Shown here piece by piece: positions 41,926 through 51,714 of a DNA stretch of 64,000 nucleotides. The notes beneath the pieces were generated by a model. It saw nothing but the letters and a program-made list of their open reading frames with translations. It made no database searches and was not told where the DNA came from. Origin of the DNA: Thalassovita litoralis (GTDB lineage: Bacteria > Pseudomonadota > Alphaproteobacteria > Rhodobacterales > Rhodobacteraceae); NCBI RefSeq assembly GCF_900182725.1, contig NZ_FXTO01000003.1:179337-243336 (forward strand). The letters are read 5' to 3'. How positions within the stretch are numbered: position 1 is the stretch's first letter; each line of letters opens with the position of its first letter. The translations under genes were made by a program, and so were the position numbers.

Positions 41926-43797
41926 TTAGCCTTCGGCCGACAGCCGTTCCAACCGGGCCAGACGTTCTGTATCTCGGGCGCCGCCCTTGTCTGCGGACCC
42001 GGCCAACAACCCAAAAACCCGCAGTGCTGTAGAAACCTCGCGTTGACGGGTCGCGGGTTTCCACGCCTTGTCACCACGAGCGTTCATGTCTTCGCGGCGG
42101 CGGGCAAGTTCGTCATCGGACACATCCAGATGCACACGGCGATTGGGGATGTCGAATTCGATCACATCGCCATCTTCGACCAAAGCGATCACCCCGCCAG
42201 AGGCGGCCTCGGGCGAGACATGCCCCACCGACAGGCCAGAGGTCGCACCCGAAAACCGCCCGTCGGTGATCAACGCGGCCTTGTCACCCAGACCCATCGC
42301 TTTCATCACGCCGGTGGGTGTCAGCATCTCGCGCATACCCGGCCCGCCGCGCGGCCCTTCATAGCGGATGACAACGACGTTTCCCGCCTGCACCGTACCG
42401 TTCTGGATTTTCTCCAGCGCCTCTTCCATGCTTTCGGAAACAACCGCCGTGCCACGGAACTGCCAAAGGGGGTCGGGCACCCCAGCCGATTTCACCACGC
42501 AGCTATCCGGCGCAAGGTTGCCCCGCAGAACGGCAAGGCCACCATCGGCGGTAAAGGCGTGTTCGGCGTTGCGGATGACACCCTTTTCGCGGTCGGTATC
42601 CAGTTCCTTGAACCGGCTCGACTGTGAAAAGGCGCTGATCGACCGGATACCACCCGGACCGGCGGAAAACAGTTTGCGAGCCTCGGTATTGTCTGGATTG
42701 GTAATGTCCCAATCGGCGCAATATTCTGCGACGGGCTGGCCCAGAACGGTGGGCACATCGCCATTGTACTTGCCTGCCTTCAGCAATTCGTGGGCCACTG
42801 ACATCACCCCCCCCGCGCGGTGCATATCCTCGATAAAGACCTCGTGGGCCGAGGGGGACACCTTGCACAAACAAGGGGTATCCCGGCTGATCCGATCAAA
42901 ATCGTCGATGCTGAAATCCGCCCCGGCTTCGCGGGCAACAGCCAGCAGGTGAAGGATCGTGTTCGTGGAACCACCGATTGCCATCGTCATACGCACGGCG
43001 TTTTCCAACCCCTCGCGCGTGCAGATCGAGCGCGGCAACACGCTGTCGTCACCATCGCGATAATAGACCTTGGCCATTTCCACGATCCGTTGCGCCGCCT
43101 TCTTGAACAGGTCTTCGCGGTCGGTATGTGTGGCCACGATGGTGCCGTTACCGGGCAAGGCCATGCCCAAGGCCTCGGTCAGGCAGTTCATGGAATTGGC
43201 CGTCCCCATCAGCGCACAAGAACCACAGGTGGGACACGCGTTTTCTTCGACGGCGGCGATCTCTTCTTGCGTGGCATCCGGGGCGCTGGACACATAGATC
43301 GTGTCGATGGCATCAATGCGCCGTGTCTGCCCACGGTAGTCAAACTTGCCGCTTTCCATCGGCCCACCCGAAACAAAGATCGTGGGAATGTTCAGCCGAT
43401 TGGCGGCCATCAGCATCGCCGGTGTGATCTTGTCACAGTTGGACAGGCAGATCATCGCGTCGATGGCATGAGCATTTGCCATGTATTCACAGGCATCCGC
43501 GATCAGATCGCGCGAGGGTAGCGAATACATCATGCCTTCGTGGCTCATCGCGATACCGTCATCCACGGCGATGGTGTTGAACTCTTTGGGCACGCCCCCG
43601 GCAGCGCGGATTTCCTTGGCCACCAATCGCCCAAGCGCCTGCAAATGCACATGGCCCGGCACCATTTCGGTAAAGGAGTTGGCAATACCGATAATCGGGC
43701 GACCAAACTCCTCGGGTTGAGTGCCGGTGGCGCGCCACAATGCACGTACACCCGTGTTCAATGCGCCTTGGGTGACGCGGTCGGATCTAAGTTTCAT
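41926..43797 (-). CDS. ilvD: Dihydroxy-acid dehydratase family protein
   Basis: 623 residues, the length of bacterial IlvD. Iron-sulfur cysteines are in [19 protein letters not shown] and [20 protein letters not shown]; the family segment [20 protein letters not shown] and the C-terminal [20 protein letters not shown] with the catalytic serine region are intact. It dehydrates a 2,3-dihydroxy acid to a 2-oxoacid. Classical IlvD acts in branched-chain amino acid synthesis; here the gene lies within a transporter-led catabolic operon. It may act instead on an imported aldonic or dihydroxy acid. It starts 12 bases after a 33-codon ORF, with GAGGAG upstream. The symbol states family, not a proven biosynthetic role. 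Confidence 0.87.
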   Translation of the reverse strand: MKLRSDRVTQGALNTGVRALWRATGTQPEEFGRPIIGIANSFTEMVPGHVHLQALGRLVAKEIRAAGGVPKEFNTIAVDDGIAMSHEGMMYSLPSRDLIADACEYMANAHAIDAMICLSNCDKITPAMLMAANRLNIPTIFVSGGPMESGKFDYRGQTRRIDAIDTIYVSSAPDATQEEIAAVEENACPTCGSCALMGTANSMNCLTEALGMALPGNGTIVATHTDREDLFKKAAQRIVEMAKVYYRDGDDSVLPRSICTREGLENAVRMTMAIGGSTNTILHLLAVAREAGADFSIDDFDRISRDTPCLCKVSPSAHEVFIEDMHRAGGVMSVAHELLKAGKYNGDVPTVLGQPVAEYCADWDITNPDNTEARKLFSAGPGGIRSISAFSQSSRFKELDTDREKGVIRNAEHAFTADGGLAVLRGNLAPDSCVVKSAGVPDPLWQFRGTAVVSESMEEALEKIQNGTVQAGNVVVIRYEGPRGGPGMREMLTPTGVMKAMGLGDKAALITDGRFSGATSGLSVGHVSPEAASGGVIALVEDGDVIEFDIPNRRVHLDVSDDELARRREDMNARGDKAWKPATRQREVSTALRVFGLLAGSADKGGARDTERLARLERLSAEG

Positions 43798-43809
43798 CGG
43801 TGTGGCTCC

Positions 43810-43911
43810 TCACTCGAATTCGCGGATGATGTGTTTAGCAAGCGTATGCGCTGCGGCTTCTGTGGTGATGGCGTCGCGCATGTGGTCGTCACCGTGGGAA
43901 AAAGGCGTCAT
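43810..43911 (-). CDS. 33-residue small ORF between oxidoreductase and ilvD genes
   Basis: ATG 43911 overlaps the TGA of the large oxidoreductase gene in an ATGA arrangement, and the frame closes at 43810, only 12 bases before the ilvD start. The product begins MTPFSHGDDHMRDAITTEAA and ends HIIREFE: acidic, histidine-rich at the front, helical at the back. It has no membrane segment and no domain I recognise. Translational coupling on one side and a ribosome binding site for ilvD at its stop codon make it either a true micro-protein or a coupling leader. It could also be a remnant of a larger gene. Confidence 0.5.
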   Translation of the reverse strand: MTPFSHGDDHMRDAITTEAAAHTLAKHIIREFE

Positions 43912-46900
43912 GCGGCTTTGTCCTTTTGGTTTTGAATTGCACTGCGCAGTTCGTCACGACGTTTCTGCGCATCCTTTGCGTGGCGTTCCCGTACATGGCC
44001 ATAGCCGCGGATATGTTCGGGCAGGTCCAACAATTCAGTCATGGCCTCAGCCTTGTTTTCGGTCCAATTGGCCAGCACGAAATCAATATCCGCCTGATAA
44101 TCGGCCAACAGCTTCCGGGCGAGTTTCGCCTCGTCATTGTTGCGGAACGGATCGAACATCGTGCCGCGCAGCCCGCGCAGCCGATTCAGCAGGCCAAAGA
44201 AACGCATCGCCGTCTTGCCTTTGACCGCCCCCTTGACCGCCTTGCCGGTCTTTGGGTCCGTGCCACCATAGGGCCAGGCGCCAAAGTAGAAGGTCAGTTC
44301 CATATCGCCCTCGAAGGTCTCATTCAGCTGTTTGCGGAACGATGGCTTGGAATAAAGCCGCGCCACTTCCCATTCATCCTTGACCGCCATTAGCTTGTAT
44401 AACCCCTTGGCCACCGCCGTGACGGCCTCCTCTGGCAAGCCCGCCGCCTGCACCCGCGCCACCTGATCCGAATAGGATTTGGCAAAGGCTGCATTCTTGT
44501 ATTCGGTCAGGTTCTTCACGCGCAGGGCCGTGATCTTGTCCAGCGTCGGCTCGCGATGGGTGTCCAACAGGATCGGTGCCGTGTCCCCCGCCAGCGAAAG
44601 CGCCTCTTGCGGGGCCGCGACAGCCAGACGGCCCAGATCGAAGGCCTGCTTGTTCTTTGGTACGGCCACGCCGTTCAGTTCAATCGCGCGATGGATCGCC
44701 TGAAGCGACAGGGGAATCCCACCCTGCTGCCACGCGGCCCCCATCAACACCATGTTGGCGAATACGCGGTCGCCCATCACCTTTTCCGCCAGTTCCTGCG
44801 CATCGAAGGCCACGGTCGCATCCCCCAGCACACGGGTCAGGCGCTCAACCTGTTCATCGCCGTTCAACTGCCAATCAGGGTTTTTGGAAAACTCGGACGT
44901 TGGCACAACGGTCGTGTCCGTTACCGCGACGGACTTGCCGGGCGTCAGTTTCGACAGCGCCTCATCCCCTGCGGCCACAACAAGATCACAGCCGATCAGC
45001 GCATCCGCCTCGCCCGTGGCGATCCGGGTGGCACGCATGTCGTCGGGGCTGCTGGCGATCTTGATGTGGCTGTGGACCGCGCCATATTTCTGCGCCAGCC
45101 CGGTGATGTCTAAGTTCGAGGAAAAATATCCGTCCGCATGGGCCGCCACCGCAAGCGTCTGGCCCACGGTCACAACCCCTGCCCCGCCGATGCCGGACAC
45201 AAGGATGGACCAAGACCCATCAATCGGGCGCATTACCGGCTCTGGCAGGTGGTTGACGTCGATGGTGACATCCTTGCGCCGTGCCTTGCGCGGCGTCGCC
45301 CCGGACAGGGTGACAAACGAGGGGCAGAACCCTTCGACACAGGAAAAGTCCTTATTACAGGACGACTGATTGATCTTGCGCTTGCGCCCCAGTTCGGTTT
45401 CCAGCGGTTCAATCGCCATGCAGGCGGACACGGTTGAACAATCGCCGCAGCCTTCGCAGACCTCGGGGTTGATGAAAACCCGCTTGTCCGGGTCTACCCA
45501 TTTGCCGCGTTTGCGCAGGCGGCGACGTTCCGTTGCGCAAGGCTGATCATAGATGATGACGGTGACACCGGGCATCTCGCGCAGTTCTTTTTGCACCAGT
45601 TCCAGTTCGGTACGCGGATGCAGGCTCACCCCGCCCGAGAAGATGCCCTTGCCGTCGAACTTCTCGACTTCATCAGTGACCAGCGCGATCCGCTCCACCC
45701 CTTCGCCGCGCAACTGCGCCACCATTTGTTCGGGGCTGATTTCGCCATCATGCGGCTGCCCGCCGGTCATCGAGACAAAACCGTTGTGCAACAGCTTGTA
45801 GGTAATATTAGCCTTGGTCGCGATGGCAGCCCGGATCGCCATGAGGCCGGAGTGGAAATATGTGCCGTCGCCCATATTGGAAAAGACGTGCGGTTCGTCG
45901 GTAAAGGGATATTGGCCCAGCCACATGACACCCTCGCCGCCCATGTGGCTGACAGAATTCGTCTTCAGCGGGTCGCGCAGCATGGCCATCGTGTGACAGC
46001 CGATCCCGGCCAAGGCCCGGCTGCCGTCGATCACCTGTGTCGACCGGCCATGCGGACAGCCCGCACAAAAAGACGGCAAACGGACAGCCCCCGCCCCAAG
46101 AGAGGGCGGCGCTTCGGGACGGTTGGGCATGGACAGGCCACAATCGGGATCGGTTTCCTTGGCAATCTTGACCAATACCTCGGTGATCTTGCCGGGGTCG
46201 ATCTCGCCAAAATTGGGGAAGGCACAGGCGTCGGGATCAGCCGAATAGGCCTGCCCGGAATAGGTTTTGCCTACGATACGCGGTGCCTTGCCCGAACCAT
46301 ACAGCATGGCGCGGATCTGGTCCTCCAGCAGGGGGCGCTTTTCTTCGACCACGATGACCGTTTCCAGCCCTTCCGCGAAGTCCGCGATCAACTGCGGGTC
46401 AAGCGGCCAGACCATGCCGACCTTGAGCCGCCGCACGGGCAGGTTTCCAATTTTTCCGTCCTGATACCCAAGGCCCGCCAGCGCCTGTGACAAGTCCTGC
46501 CACGCCTTACCCGCTGCGATGATGCCGATACGGGCGTTATCCGGCCCGTCCTGTTTGTTGAGATGGTTGGCGCGGGCATAGGCCAGCACCTTGCGCAGTT
46601 TCACATCCCAAAGCATTTGCTCTTGCAAAGGGATCGGCGTGAAGGGCTTGATCGACGTATCGGGACCATCCATCGGCGGGATGACGATTTCCGGGCTGGT
46701 TGGCGAGACATAGACCGACCCACCGCCCTCGACGACATCAGTGACCAGTTTCATGCCGCTCAGCGTGCCGCTATAGCGGCTCATGGCGATCCCGTGCAGC
46801 CCCATATCCAGAACATCCTGCGCATTCGCAGGCGCCAGAAGCGGTGCGCCCAAGGACGCGAAATTCAGGTCGGAATAGCAGGCCAGCGTCGAGGATTTGG

Positions 46901-47366
46901 CACCATGATCATCGCCCACCAGCAACAGCGTCCCGCCCTTGGGGTTCGTTCCGGCCAGATTGGCGTGGCGTAGCGGGTCCATCGAACGGTCCATGCCCGG
47001 TGCCTTGCCGTACCAGATGGAAAACACCCCATCGACCTTGGCACCCGGAAAGGTGCCGACCATCTGCGCGCCCCATGTTGCCGTGGCAGCCAGATCCTCG
47101 TTCAGGCCCGGCTGGAAATGGATGTTATACTCTTTCAGGGTGGCTTCGGCCTGCCACAGATTCATGTCGTAAGTGCCGATAGGCGAACCACGATAGCCCG
47201 AAATATATCCGCCGGTGTTCAGGCCCGCCGCCGCGTCCCGCTTGCGCTGCTGGATCGGCAACCGGACCAGCGCCTGCATCCCGGTCATGTAGACCCAGCC
47301 TTCGTCTTGGTGCAGCCGGTCTTCCAGCGTCATCTCAAGGCGTTTCGTTGGTACGTACTCGGTCAT
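43908..47366 (-). CDS. Single-chain indolepyruvate-type ferredoxin oxidoreductase
   Basis: 1152 residues from ATG 47366 (a longer frame to 47396 has a worse ribosome binding site). The N-terminal pyruvate:ferredoxin-like domain begins LEDRLHQDEGWVYMTGMQAL and GGYISGYRGSPIGTYDMNLW. A thiamine-binding region contains GDGTYFHSGLMAIRAA and LLHNGFVSMTGGQ. Central cysteines form the iron-sulfur clusters (CEGCGDCSTVSAC, then CNKDFSCVEGFC). The gamma-like domain (GIGGAGVVTVGQTLAVAAHA) and a C-terminal domain follow. Such fused enzymes oxidise aryl or branched 2-oxoacids to acyl-CoA plus CO2, reducing ferredoxin. Its neighbours produce 2-oxoacids, so it likely performs the CoA-forming step of the operon's pathway. 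Confidence 0.9.
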   Translation of the reverse strand: MTEYVPTKRLEMTLEDRLHQDEGWVYMTGMQALVRLPIQQRKRDAAAGLNTGGYISGYRGSPIGTYDMNLWQAEATLKEYNIHFQPGLNEDLAATATWGAQMVGTFPGAKVDGVFSIWYGKAPGMDRSMDPLRHANLAGTNPKGGTLLLVGDDHGAKSSTLACYSDLNFASLGAPLLAPANAQDVLDMGLHGIAMSRYSGTLSGMKLVTDVVEGGGSVYVSPTSPEIVIPPMDGPDTSIKPFTPIPLQEQMLWDVKLRKVLAYARANHLNKQDGPDNARIGIIAAGKAWQDLSQALAGLGYQDGKIGNLPVRRLKVGMVWPLDPQLIADFAEGLETVIVVEEKRPLLEDQIRAMLYGSGKAPRIVGKTYSGQAYSADPDACAFPNFGEIDPGKITEVLVKIAKETDPDCGLSMPNRPEAPPSLGAGAVRLPSFCAGCPHGRSTQVIDGSRALAGIGCHTMAMLRDPLKTNSVSHMGGEGVMWLGQYPFTDEPHVFSNMGDGTYFHSGLMAIRAAIATKANITYKLLHNGFVSMTGGQPHDGEISPEQMVAQLRGEGVERIALVTDEVEKFDGKGIFSGGVSLHPRTELELVQKELREMPGVTVIIYDQPCATERRRLRKRGKWVDPDKRVFINPEVCEGCGDCSTVSACMAIEPLETELGRKRKINQSSCNKDFSCVEGFCPSFVTLSGATPRKARRKDVTIDVNHLPEPVMRPIDGSWSILVSGIGGAGVVTVGQTLAVAAHADGYFSSNLDITGLAQKYGAVHSHIKIASSPDDMRATRIATGEADALIGCDLVVAAGDEALSKLTPGKSVAVTDTTVVPTSEFSKNPDWQLNGDEQVERLTRVLGDATVAFDAQELAEKVMGDRVFANMVLMGAAWQQGGIPLSLQAIHRAIELNGVAVPKNKQAFDLGRLAVAAPQEALSLAGDTAPILLDTHREPTLDKITALRVKNLTEYKNAAFAKSYSDQVARVQAAGLPEEAVTAVAKGLYKLMAVKDEWEVARLYSKPSFRKQLNETFEGDMELTFYFGAWPYGGTDPKTGKAVKGAVKGKTAMRFFGLLNRLRGLRGTMFDPFRNNDEAKLARKLLADYQADIDFVLANWTENKAEAMTELLDLPEHIRGYGHVRERHAKDAQKRRDELRSAIQNQKDKAA

Positions 47367-47388
47367 GGGAAAACTCCGTTTCGGATGG

Positions 47389-48588
47389 TCAGGCAAGCAG
47401 GTCTGAGGTTGCGATCGGGCGCAGATAGCGGGTCATCTGCATGTTCGGTGTGGTGGAAAAATACGCGATCACCAGATTTCGGCTGGGCGAGACATAAAGC
47501 CCCTGATCCATGAAACCGCCCTTGTACATGTCGCCATCGGGCCAAATGCAATCCCACTGACGCGCATTCCCCAGCATCGTGTCGTCGCCAAAGCGATCAA
47601 CAAAAACCGGCCCGTCATAGCCGTTCATGAAAAACGCCTTGTCGCGCACACCGCCGCGAATGCGGGCCAGTGTGGCATCGCTGATCACCTGCTTCGCGGC
47701 GACCTTGGGCCAGCTTGGGGTATACAGCATCCCGAACCGCGCCATATCCAGCAATCGGGAAGACACCACCCCGTGCGCCAGCGCCACCCCGTCGGGCGAA
47801 AGATGGAGTTGAACCGGCCCCTTAGCCGCGACATGTGTCCAGACGTTCTGTCGAAATAGCTCTGGCCAAGGCAGGCCCGAGACAGCCTCGGCCAGATAGA
47901 CCAATACCTGCGTACAAGGAGAGCCATATTCAAATTTCTCGCCCGGTGTACCGACACGTTTGCTGGATTGAAGCACCTCCAACAATGTTTCGGTTTTACC
48001 GTTATGAGGCACACCGAACTCTGCCAGAAAGGCGCGGATGGCGTTTGACGATGGATTGGCGCGTGTTTCCTCGTTTTCTTCGCAATCCATGCCCGGCGTC
48101 ATGTCCATCGCGTCATGGACAGTGACATCCTGCCAGTCGGTATCGCGCAGCGCGGGGATGTAGGTGCCTATACCCTTGGTCTCGTCGATCTGACCGGCCT
48201 CGATCAGATGCTCGATCATCAACCCGGCCATAGGTTTTGCGCAGGACGCCCAAAGATGGGCCTGCTCGGGGCGCAGGTCAGGATAGCTTTCGGCGGCGAC
48301 CTTGCCATCCTTGATCACGACAATCGCCCGTGCGCCACTTTGCGGATGGGTCAGGAAATCACGCAGTGCAAGGGTGCCGAACTCGGTCTCGGCGGCGATA
48401 TCCATCACCCCAGCGATTGGGGCGGCCTCCAGTATGGCGGCGGGTTGCGCACTTGGGACCATCGCGGTCGGCATACATTCGGAAATATGGGTACACCACC
48501 AATGCGCGACCTCGCCGCATTCCAGCAGCTTGGGCACACTCACTTGGGACCGCAGGCGAGCGGTGGTATCAGCAGATATCGTACTCAT
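47389..48588 (-). CDS. Beta-lactamase-like serine hydrolase (class C/EstB fold)
   Basis: 399 residues, about the size of class C beta-lactamase-type esterases. The active-site SxxK motif is ASCAKPMAGLM with Ser-Cys-Ala-Lys; a Tyr-x-Ser/Asn-like element is FEYGSPCTQVLVYLAEAVSG; a later HxG-like region is less clear. No signal peptide is seen, so it should act in the cytoplasm. It is flanked by TRAP transporter genes upstream and the oxidoreductase gene downstream (22-base gap), which suggests an esterase or lactonase opening the imported compound rather than drug resistance. GGAAAGGA precedes ATG 48588. Confidence 0.85.
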   Translation of the reverse strand: MSTISADTTARLRSQVSVPKLLECGEVAHWWCTHISECMPTAMVPSAQPAAILEAAPIAGVMDIAAETEFGTLALRDFLTHPQSGARAIVVIKDGKVAAESYPDLRPEQAHLWASCAKPMAGLMIEHLIEAGQIDETKGIGTYIPALRDTDWQDVTVHDAMDMTPGMDCEENEETRANPSSNAIRAFLAEFGVPHNGKTETLLEVLQSSKRVGTPGEKFEYGSPCTQVLVYLAEAVSGLPWPELFRQNVWTHVAAKGPVQLHLSPDGVALAHGVVSSRLLDMARFGMLYTPSWPKVAAKQVISDATLARIRGGVRDKAFFMNGYDGPVFVDRFGDDTMLGNARQWDCIWPDGDMYKGGFMDQGLYVSPSRNLVIAYFSTTPNMQMTRYLRPIATSDLLA

Positions 48589-48618
48589 GGGTGTTTCCTT
48601 TCCAAACAGGCAGGCCGG

Positions 48619-49875
48619 TCACAGCAATCCCAAGGACAGCCACGGGATCACGGATATCAGGATCAGGCCTAACACCATGATGGCGATATAGGGCAGCACC
48701 GACTTCACCAGTTCATTGAAGCTTTGCTTGAACGTCACCAGCGCGACCATCAGGTTCATGCCGACAGGCGGCGTCAAATACCCGATTTCCAGATTGACGA
48801 TCATGATGATCCCGAAGTGGACCGGGTGAAACCCATAGGCCTGTGCCACGGGCATCAGGATCGGACCAAGGATCAGGATCGCCTCATTCGTCGTCATGAA
48901 GGCACCAACCGCCAAAAGCAGCAGGTTGATCACGACAAGAAAGGCAATCGGACTGTCAATCCATGCGCTGACCAGTTCAACCATCTGCGCCGGGACGCGG
49001 TATTCCGTCAGCACAAGGTTGAGCGACAGGGCGACGGCGATCAAAGGAAACAGCGCACCGCCAAGTTTCGCGGTCTCGGTGACAACATTGAAATATTTCT
49101 GCATTGTCATTTCGCGGTGGATGAAGAATTCAATCACCAGCGCATAGACAAGCGCGACAGCCGCGCTTTCGGTGGGCGAATAGTAACCCGAATAGATGCC
49201 GCCCAGCAGGATTACCGGGAAAAGCGCGGCCCACACCCCTTCGCGCAAAGCAAGACGCAATTCACGCCAATCCATTTTCTGCGCGGGTTGGTTGCGGTTC
49301 GCCCAGATTGCATAGGCAGTCATTAACGCGACCAGCACCAGCCCCGGTATGATCCCCGCAAGAAACAGATCAACAATCGAAGTTTCGGTCACAAGACCAT
49401 AAAGGATAAGCGGGATCGAGGGCGGAATGATAATGCCAAGCGTGCCGCCGGACACAACAGTACCCAAGGCAAATCGGTTCGTATAACCGGCCTCTTTCAT
49501 CGCCGGGTAAAGCACGGAACCCACCGCAATCATTGTAACGATTGATGAGCCGGAAATCGCAGCAAACACGGCACAACTGATGATGGCCGCAACGCCCAGC
49601 CCGCCGCGCGTCGGCGCGGTCAGCGCCCTGACGATACGCACCAGTCGCCGGGCTGCGGTGCCTTCGGTCATGACCGCGCCGCACAGCAGGAACAGTGGCA
49701 CCGACAGGATCAGCTCTTTGTTCAGCGAGGTCCACATATCCTCGACGATGTAGTCAAGATAGCCATGCCCCCAGACAAGATGCACATAGGCAATCGCTGC
49801 AATCAGGATAACGGTCAGGGGCTGACGCAGCACCAGCAGCGCCAAGACAAGGCCAAGAAGAAGGATCGCGCTCAT
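48619..49875 (-). CDS. TRAP transporter large permease (DctM)
   Basis: 418 residues, about 11-12 membrane helices. Family signatures are LSVPLFLLCGAVMTEGTAAR near residue 55, FAAISGSSIVTMIAVGSVLY near 107 and LGIIIPPSIPLILYGLVTET near 148, plus a C-terminal EIGYLTPPVGMNLMVALVTF. It overlaps the DctQ gene by four bases and is 30 bases upstream of the serine hydrolase gene. Together with DctP and DctQ it completes a TRAP system in the common P-Q-M order, at the head of the 2-oxoacid operon. Confidence 0.9.
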   Translation of the reverse strand: MSAILLLGLVLALLVLRQPLTVILIAAIAYVHLVWGHGYLDYIVEDMWTSLNKELILSVPLFLLCGAVMTEGTAARRLVRIVRALTAPTRGGLGVAAIISCAVFAAISGSSIVTMIAVGSVLYPAMKEAGYTNRFALGTVVSGGTLGIIIPPSIPLILYGLVTETSIVDLFLAGIIPGLVLVALMTAYAIWANRNQPAQKMDWRELRLALREGVWAALFPVILLGGIYSGYYSPTESAAVALVYALVIEFFIHREMTMQKYFNVVTETAKLGGALFPLIAVALSLNLVLTEYRVPAQMVELVSAWIDSPIAFLVVINLLLLAVGAFMTTNEAILILGPILMPVAQAYGFHPVHFGIIMIVNLEIGYLTPPVGMNLMVALVTFKQSFNELVKSVLPYIAIMVLGLILISVIPWLSLGLL

Positions 49876-50426
49876 TCTGGCATCTCCTCACGTATGGGGG
49901 CGCTGTCGGGCCAGATGGCATAGGCCAGATACCGCAATCCGGACGAGGCAAATCCGATCGGGATAGCGGTTTGAATAATCCAGACGGGCCAGTCGAGACC
50001 GGGCATCACCGTTCCGATAGACCGCGACGAAATCACGAAAACCGTGCCGTAATACGCCGTCGCAAAGAAGACGCTGGCGCTGACGAGGTTGCCAAGGCGA
50101 TCAACCGCAGGTGCCCAGCTTTCGGGAATCCATTTGAACGCGACGCGCGGGACAATCTGTGCGCCCGTCGCAACGCTGACCCCAAGCCCGGCGAAGGCCG
50201 CGATGACCAGCAGGAAAAGTGCCATCTTTCCTGCGCCGTAGACACCGCTCGCCCCCATCTGGAAACCCAGCGCACGGCCAACCGGACCGATAACCTCGCG
50301 GCCTGCGACGTCTGCGAAAATCAACAATCCGATAAGACTGAAGGCGATAACGGCGATCCAGCGTTCCATTAGATGCCAGATGTCCAGAACGCGCGTGATC
50401 CCGGTTGGCGAAGTAGATCCGGTCAT
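49872..50426 (-). CDS. TRAP transporter small permease (DctQ)
   Basis: 184 residues with four hydrophobic helices. The first is WIAVIAFSLIGLLIFADVAG, the second contains GAGKMALFLLVIAAFAGLGV, and the last ends with PIGFASSGLRYLAYAIW. It overlaps the DctM start by four bases and follows the DctP gene by 71 bases. The family signature E/R pair is weaker than usual: the region after helix 1 reads REVIGPVGRALGFQ. It is the small membrane subunit of the TRAP importer at the head of this operon. Confidence 0.84.
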   Translation of the reverse strand: MTGSTSPTGITRVLDIWHLMERWIAVIAFSLIGLLIFADVAGREVIGPVGRALGFQMGASGVYGAGKMALFLLVIAAFAGLGVSVATGAQIVPRVAFKWIPESWAPAVDRLGNLVSASVFFATAYYGTVFVISSRSIGTVMPGLDWPVWIIQTAIPIGFASSGLRYLAYAIWPDSAPIREEMPE

Positions 50427-50497
50427 GAGGTACTCCCGTCAAAAAGTACGCGGCCGGGCATCACAGATGCGTGCGACCCGGCCCAATTAGTCGAAGA

Positions 50498-51502
50498 TTA
50501 CGGGGCGCAGTTTGCCTTGCCGTCTTCGATCAGTTTCATGATCTTTTCGCCGTCTTCACCGTATTCGGCGGTCATCTCGGCCCAGAACGGGGGAAGCTTT
50601 GCACGGAAACTGGCGACCTGTTCTTCGCTGACGGGAATGACCTGTCCGCCACCATCGACGTGCATCTGACGCAGCACATTCTCGAAGGCAAAAACTTCGT
50701 CCATGATCGACTTCGAGGTGAAGCGATCAAACGCACGTTTCAGCGCGGCCTGATCCTCTTCGCTCATGCGATCCATAACGCGCTGGCTGACGGCCCACAT
50801 GGCCGGACCGTTGGAATAGTTGTATTCGGTCACAACCGGCGCGATCTTGTTCAGGCCAGACGGGATGTAGAAAGTGTAAACGGTCGGATACACATCAATC
50901 AGGCCGGTGGACAAAGCCGAGGCCGCCTCGCCCGGCGAAACGGGAACCGGGTTGGCCTCCATCGTTTGCCAGTAGGCAGAGTTGATCTTGTTGACCGAAA
51001 TGCCAACCTTTAGCCCTTTCAGGTCTTCGGGGCTTGTGACCGGGCGATCAGACATCAGCCAACCATTGCCCACCTCGGCCCACGCACCGAAATAGACGCC
51101 TTTAGGGCTAAGACGCGCGCGAATTTCATCCGTCAGATAGTTGTCCTGAACGCAGGCCCGCTGGTCATTGCTTTCATAAAGACCATAAAGCTGCATCAGG
51201 CCGACTTCGGGGGCCTGCTGTGCACCGGCGCTCACAGTGAACAGCCCCATCTCGATCCGCCCACGCGCCAACTGTGCCAGCGTGTCATTCTCGGTGCCAA
51301 GTTGCGAGTTGAAATAGGGTTCGATCTTGAGCCGACCTTCGCTTTCCTCAGCAACCGCTTCGGCCAGACGATTGACCTGTGCGCCCCACGGCGTTTTCTC
51401 AGGGGCGGCCGTTGCAAGCTTCAGAACAGTCTCTGCCTGAGCGCCCGAAACTGCGGTCATTGCGATCAACCCAACGGCTGCAAGTGTTTTGTAGAATGTC
51501 AT
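50498..51502 (-). CDS. TRAP transporter solute-binding protein (DctP)
   Basis: 334 residues from ATG 51502, after a strong GGAGG box; the longer frame to 51571 adds a basic non-signal stretch. Signal peptide MTFYKTLAAVGLIAMTAVSG ending AQA-ETV. DctP features are LAQLARGRIEMGLFTVSAGA, SPEDLKGLKVGISVNKINSA, in which the usual conserved Arg of the family (K/R in LRxR) is replaced by VGIS, and LSTGLIDVYPTVYTFYIPSG. It binds an organic acid in the periplasm. It is the first gene of the nine-gene operon and divergent from a LysR gene, so its level probably reflects induction of the whole pathway. Confidence 0.88.
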   Translation of the reverse strand: MTFYKTLAAVGLIAMTAVSGAQAETVLKLATAAPEKTPWGAQVNRLAEAVAEESEGRLKIEPYFNSQLGTENDTLAQLARGRIEMGLFTVSAGAQQAPEVGLMQLYGLYESNDQRACVQDNYLTDEIRARLSPKGVYFGAWAEVGNGWLMSDRPVTSPEDLKGLKVGISVNKINSAYWQTMEANPVPVSPGEAASALSTGLIDVYPTVYTFYIPSGLNKIAPVVTEYNYSNGPAMWAVSQRVMDRMSEEDQAALKRAFDRFTSKSIMDEVFAFENVLRQMHVDGGGQVIPVSEEQVASFRAKLPPFWAEMTAEYGEDGEKIMKLIEDGKANCAP

Positions 51503-51595
51503 GTTACCTCCTCCTAAGTCATGCCGGTTGCGACACCCCGGTTGCGGCCTAGTATTGGCATCTAGAGACATTCACTCCACTTTACTTTTTTAATG

Positions 51596-51620
51596 ATAAC
51601 ATTCACATTGCAAATGCTAT
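51596..51620. promoter_or_regulatory. Candidate LysR operator upstream of the 2-oxoacid operon
   Basis: ATAACATT (51596-51603) and AATGCTAT (51613-51620) form an inverted repeat with one mismatch around a 9-base centre. A direct repeat ACATTCAC occurs at 51578 and 51599. The 212-base divergent region lies between DctP and the LysR gene at 51715. Confidence 0.4.
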
Positions 51621-51714
51621 TGAAAATATGGCGTAAGATCAGCCAGTTGAGCCAATCCGAGACATTGGGAACGTAGCGTAACATGGCCCAAGAGAGCCGG
51701 AACGGAGGGGAAAA

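Noticed and set aside
41926..43797. IlvD as purely biosynthetic
   Set aside because: Family match is clear but the gene lies within a transporter-led operon with hydroxyacid dehydrogenases, so a catabolic role is at least as likely; kept open in the annotation.
47389..48588. Beta-lactamase as an antibiotic resistance gene
   Set aside because: No signal peptide, and the gene sits inside a catabolic transporter operon; an esterase/lactonase role is more likely.
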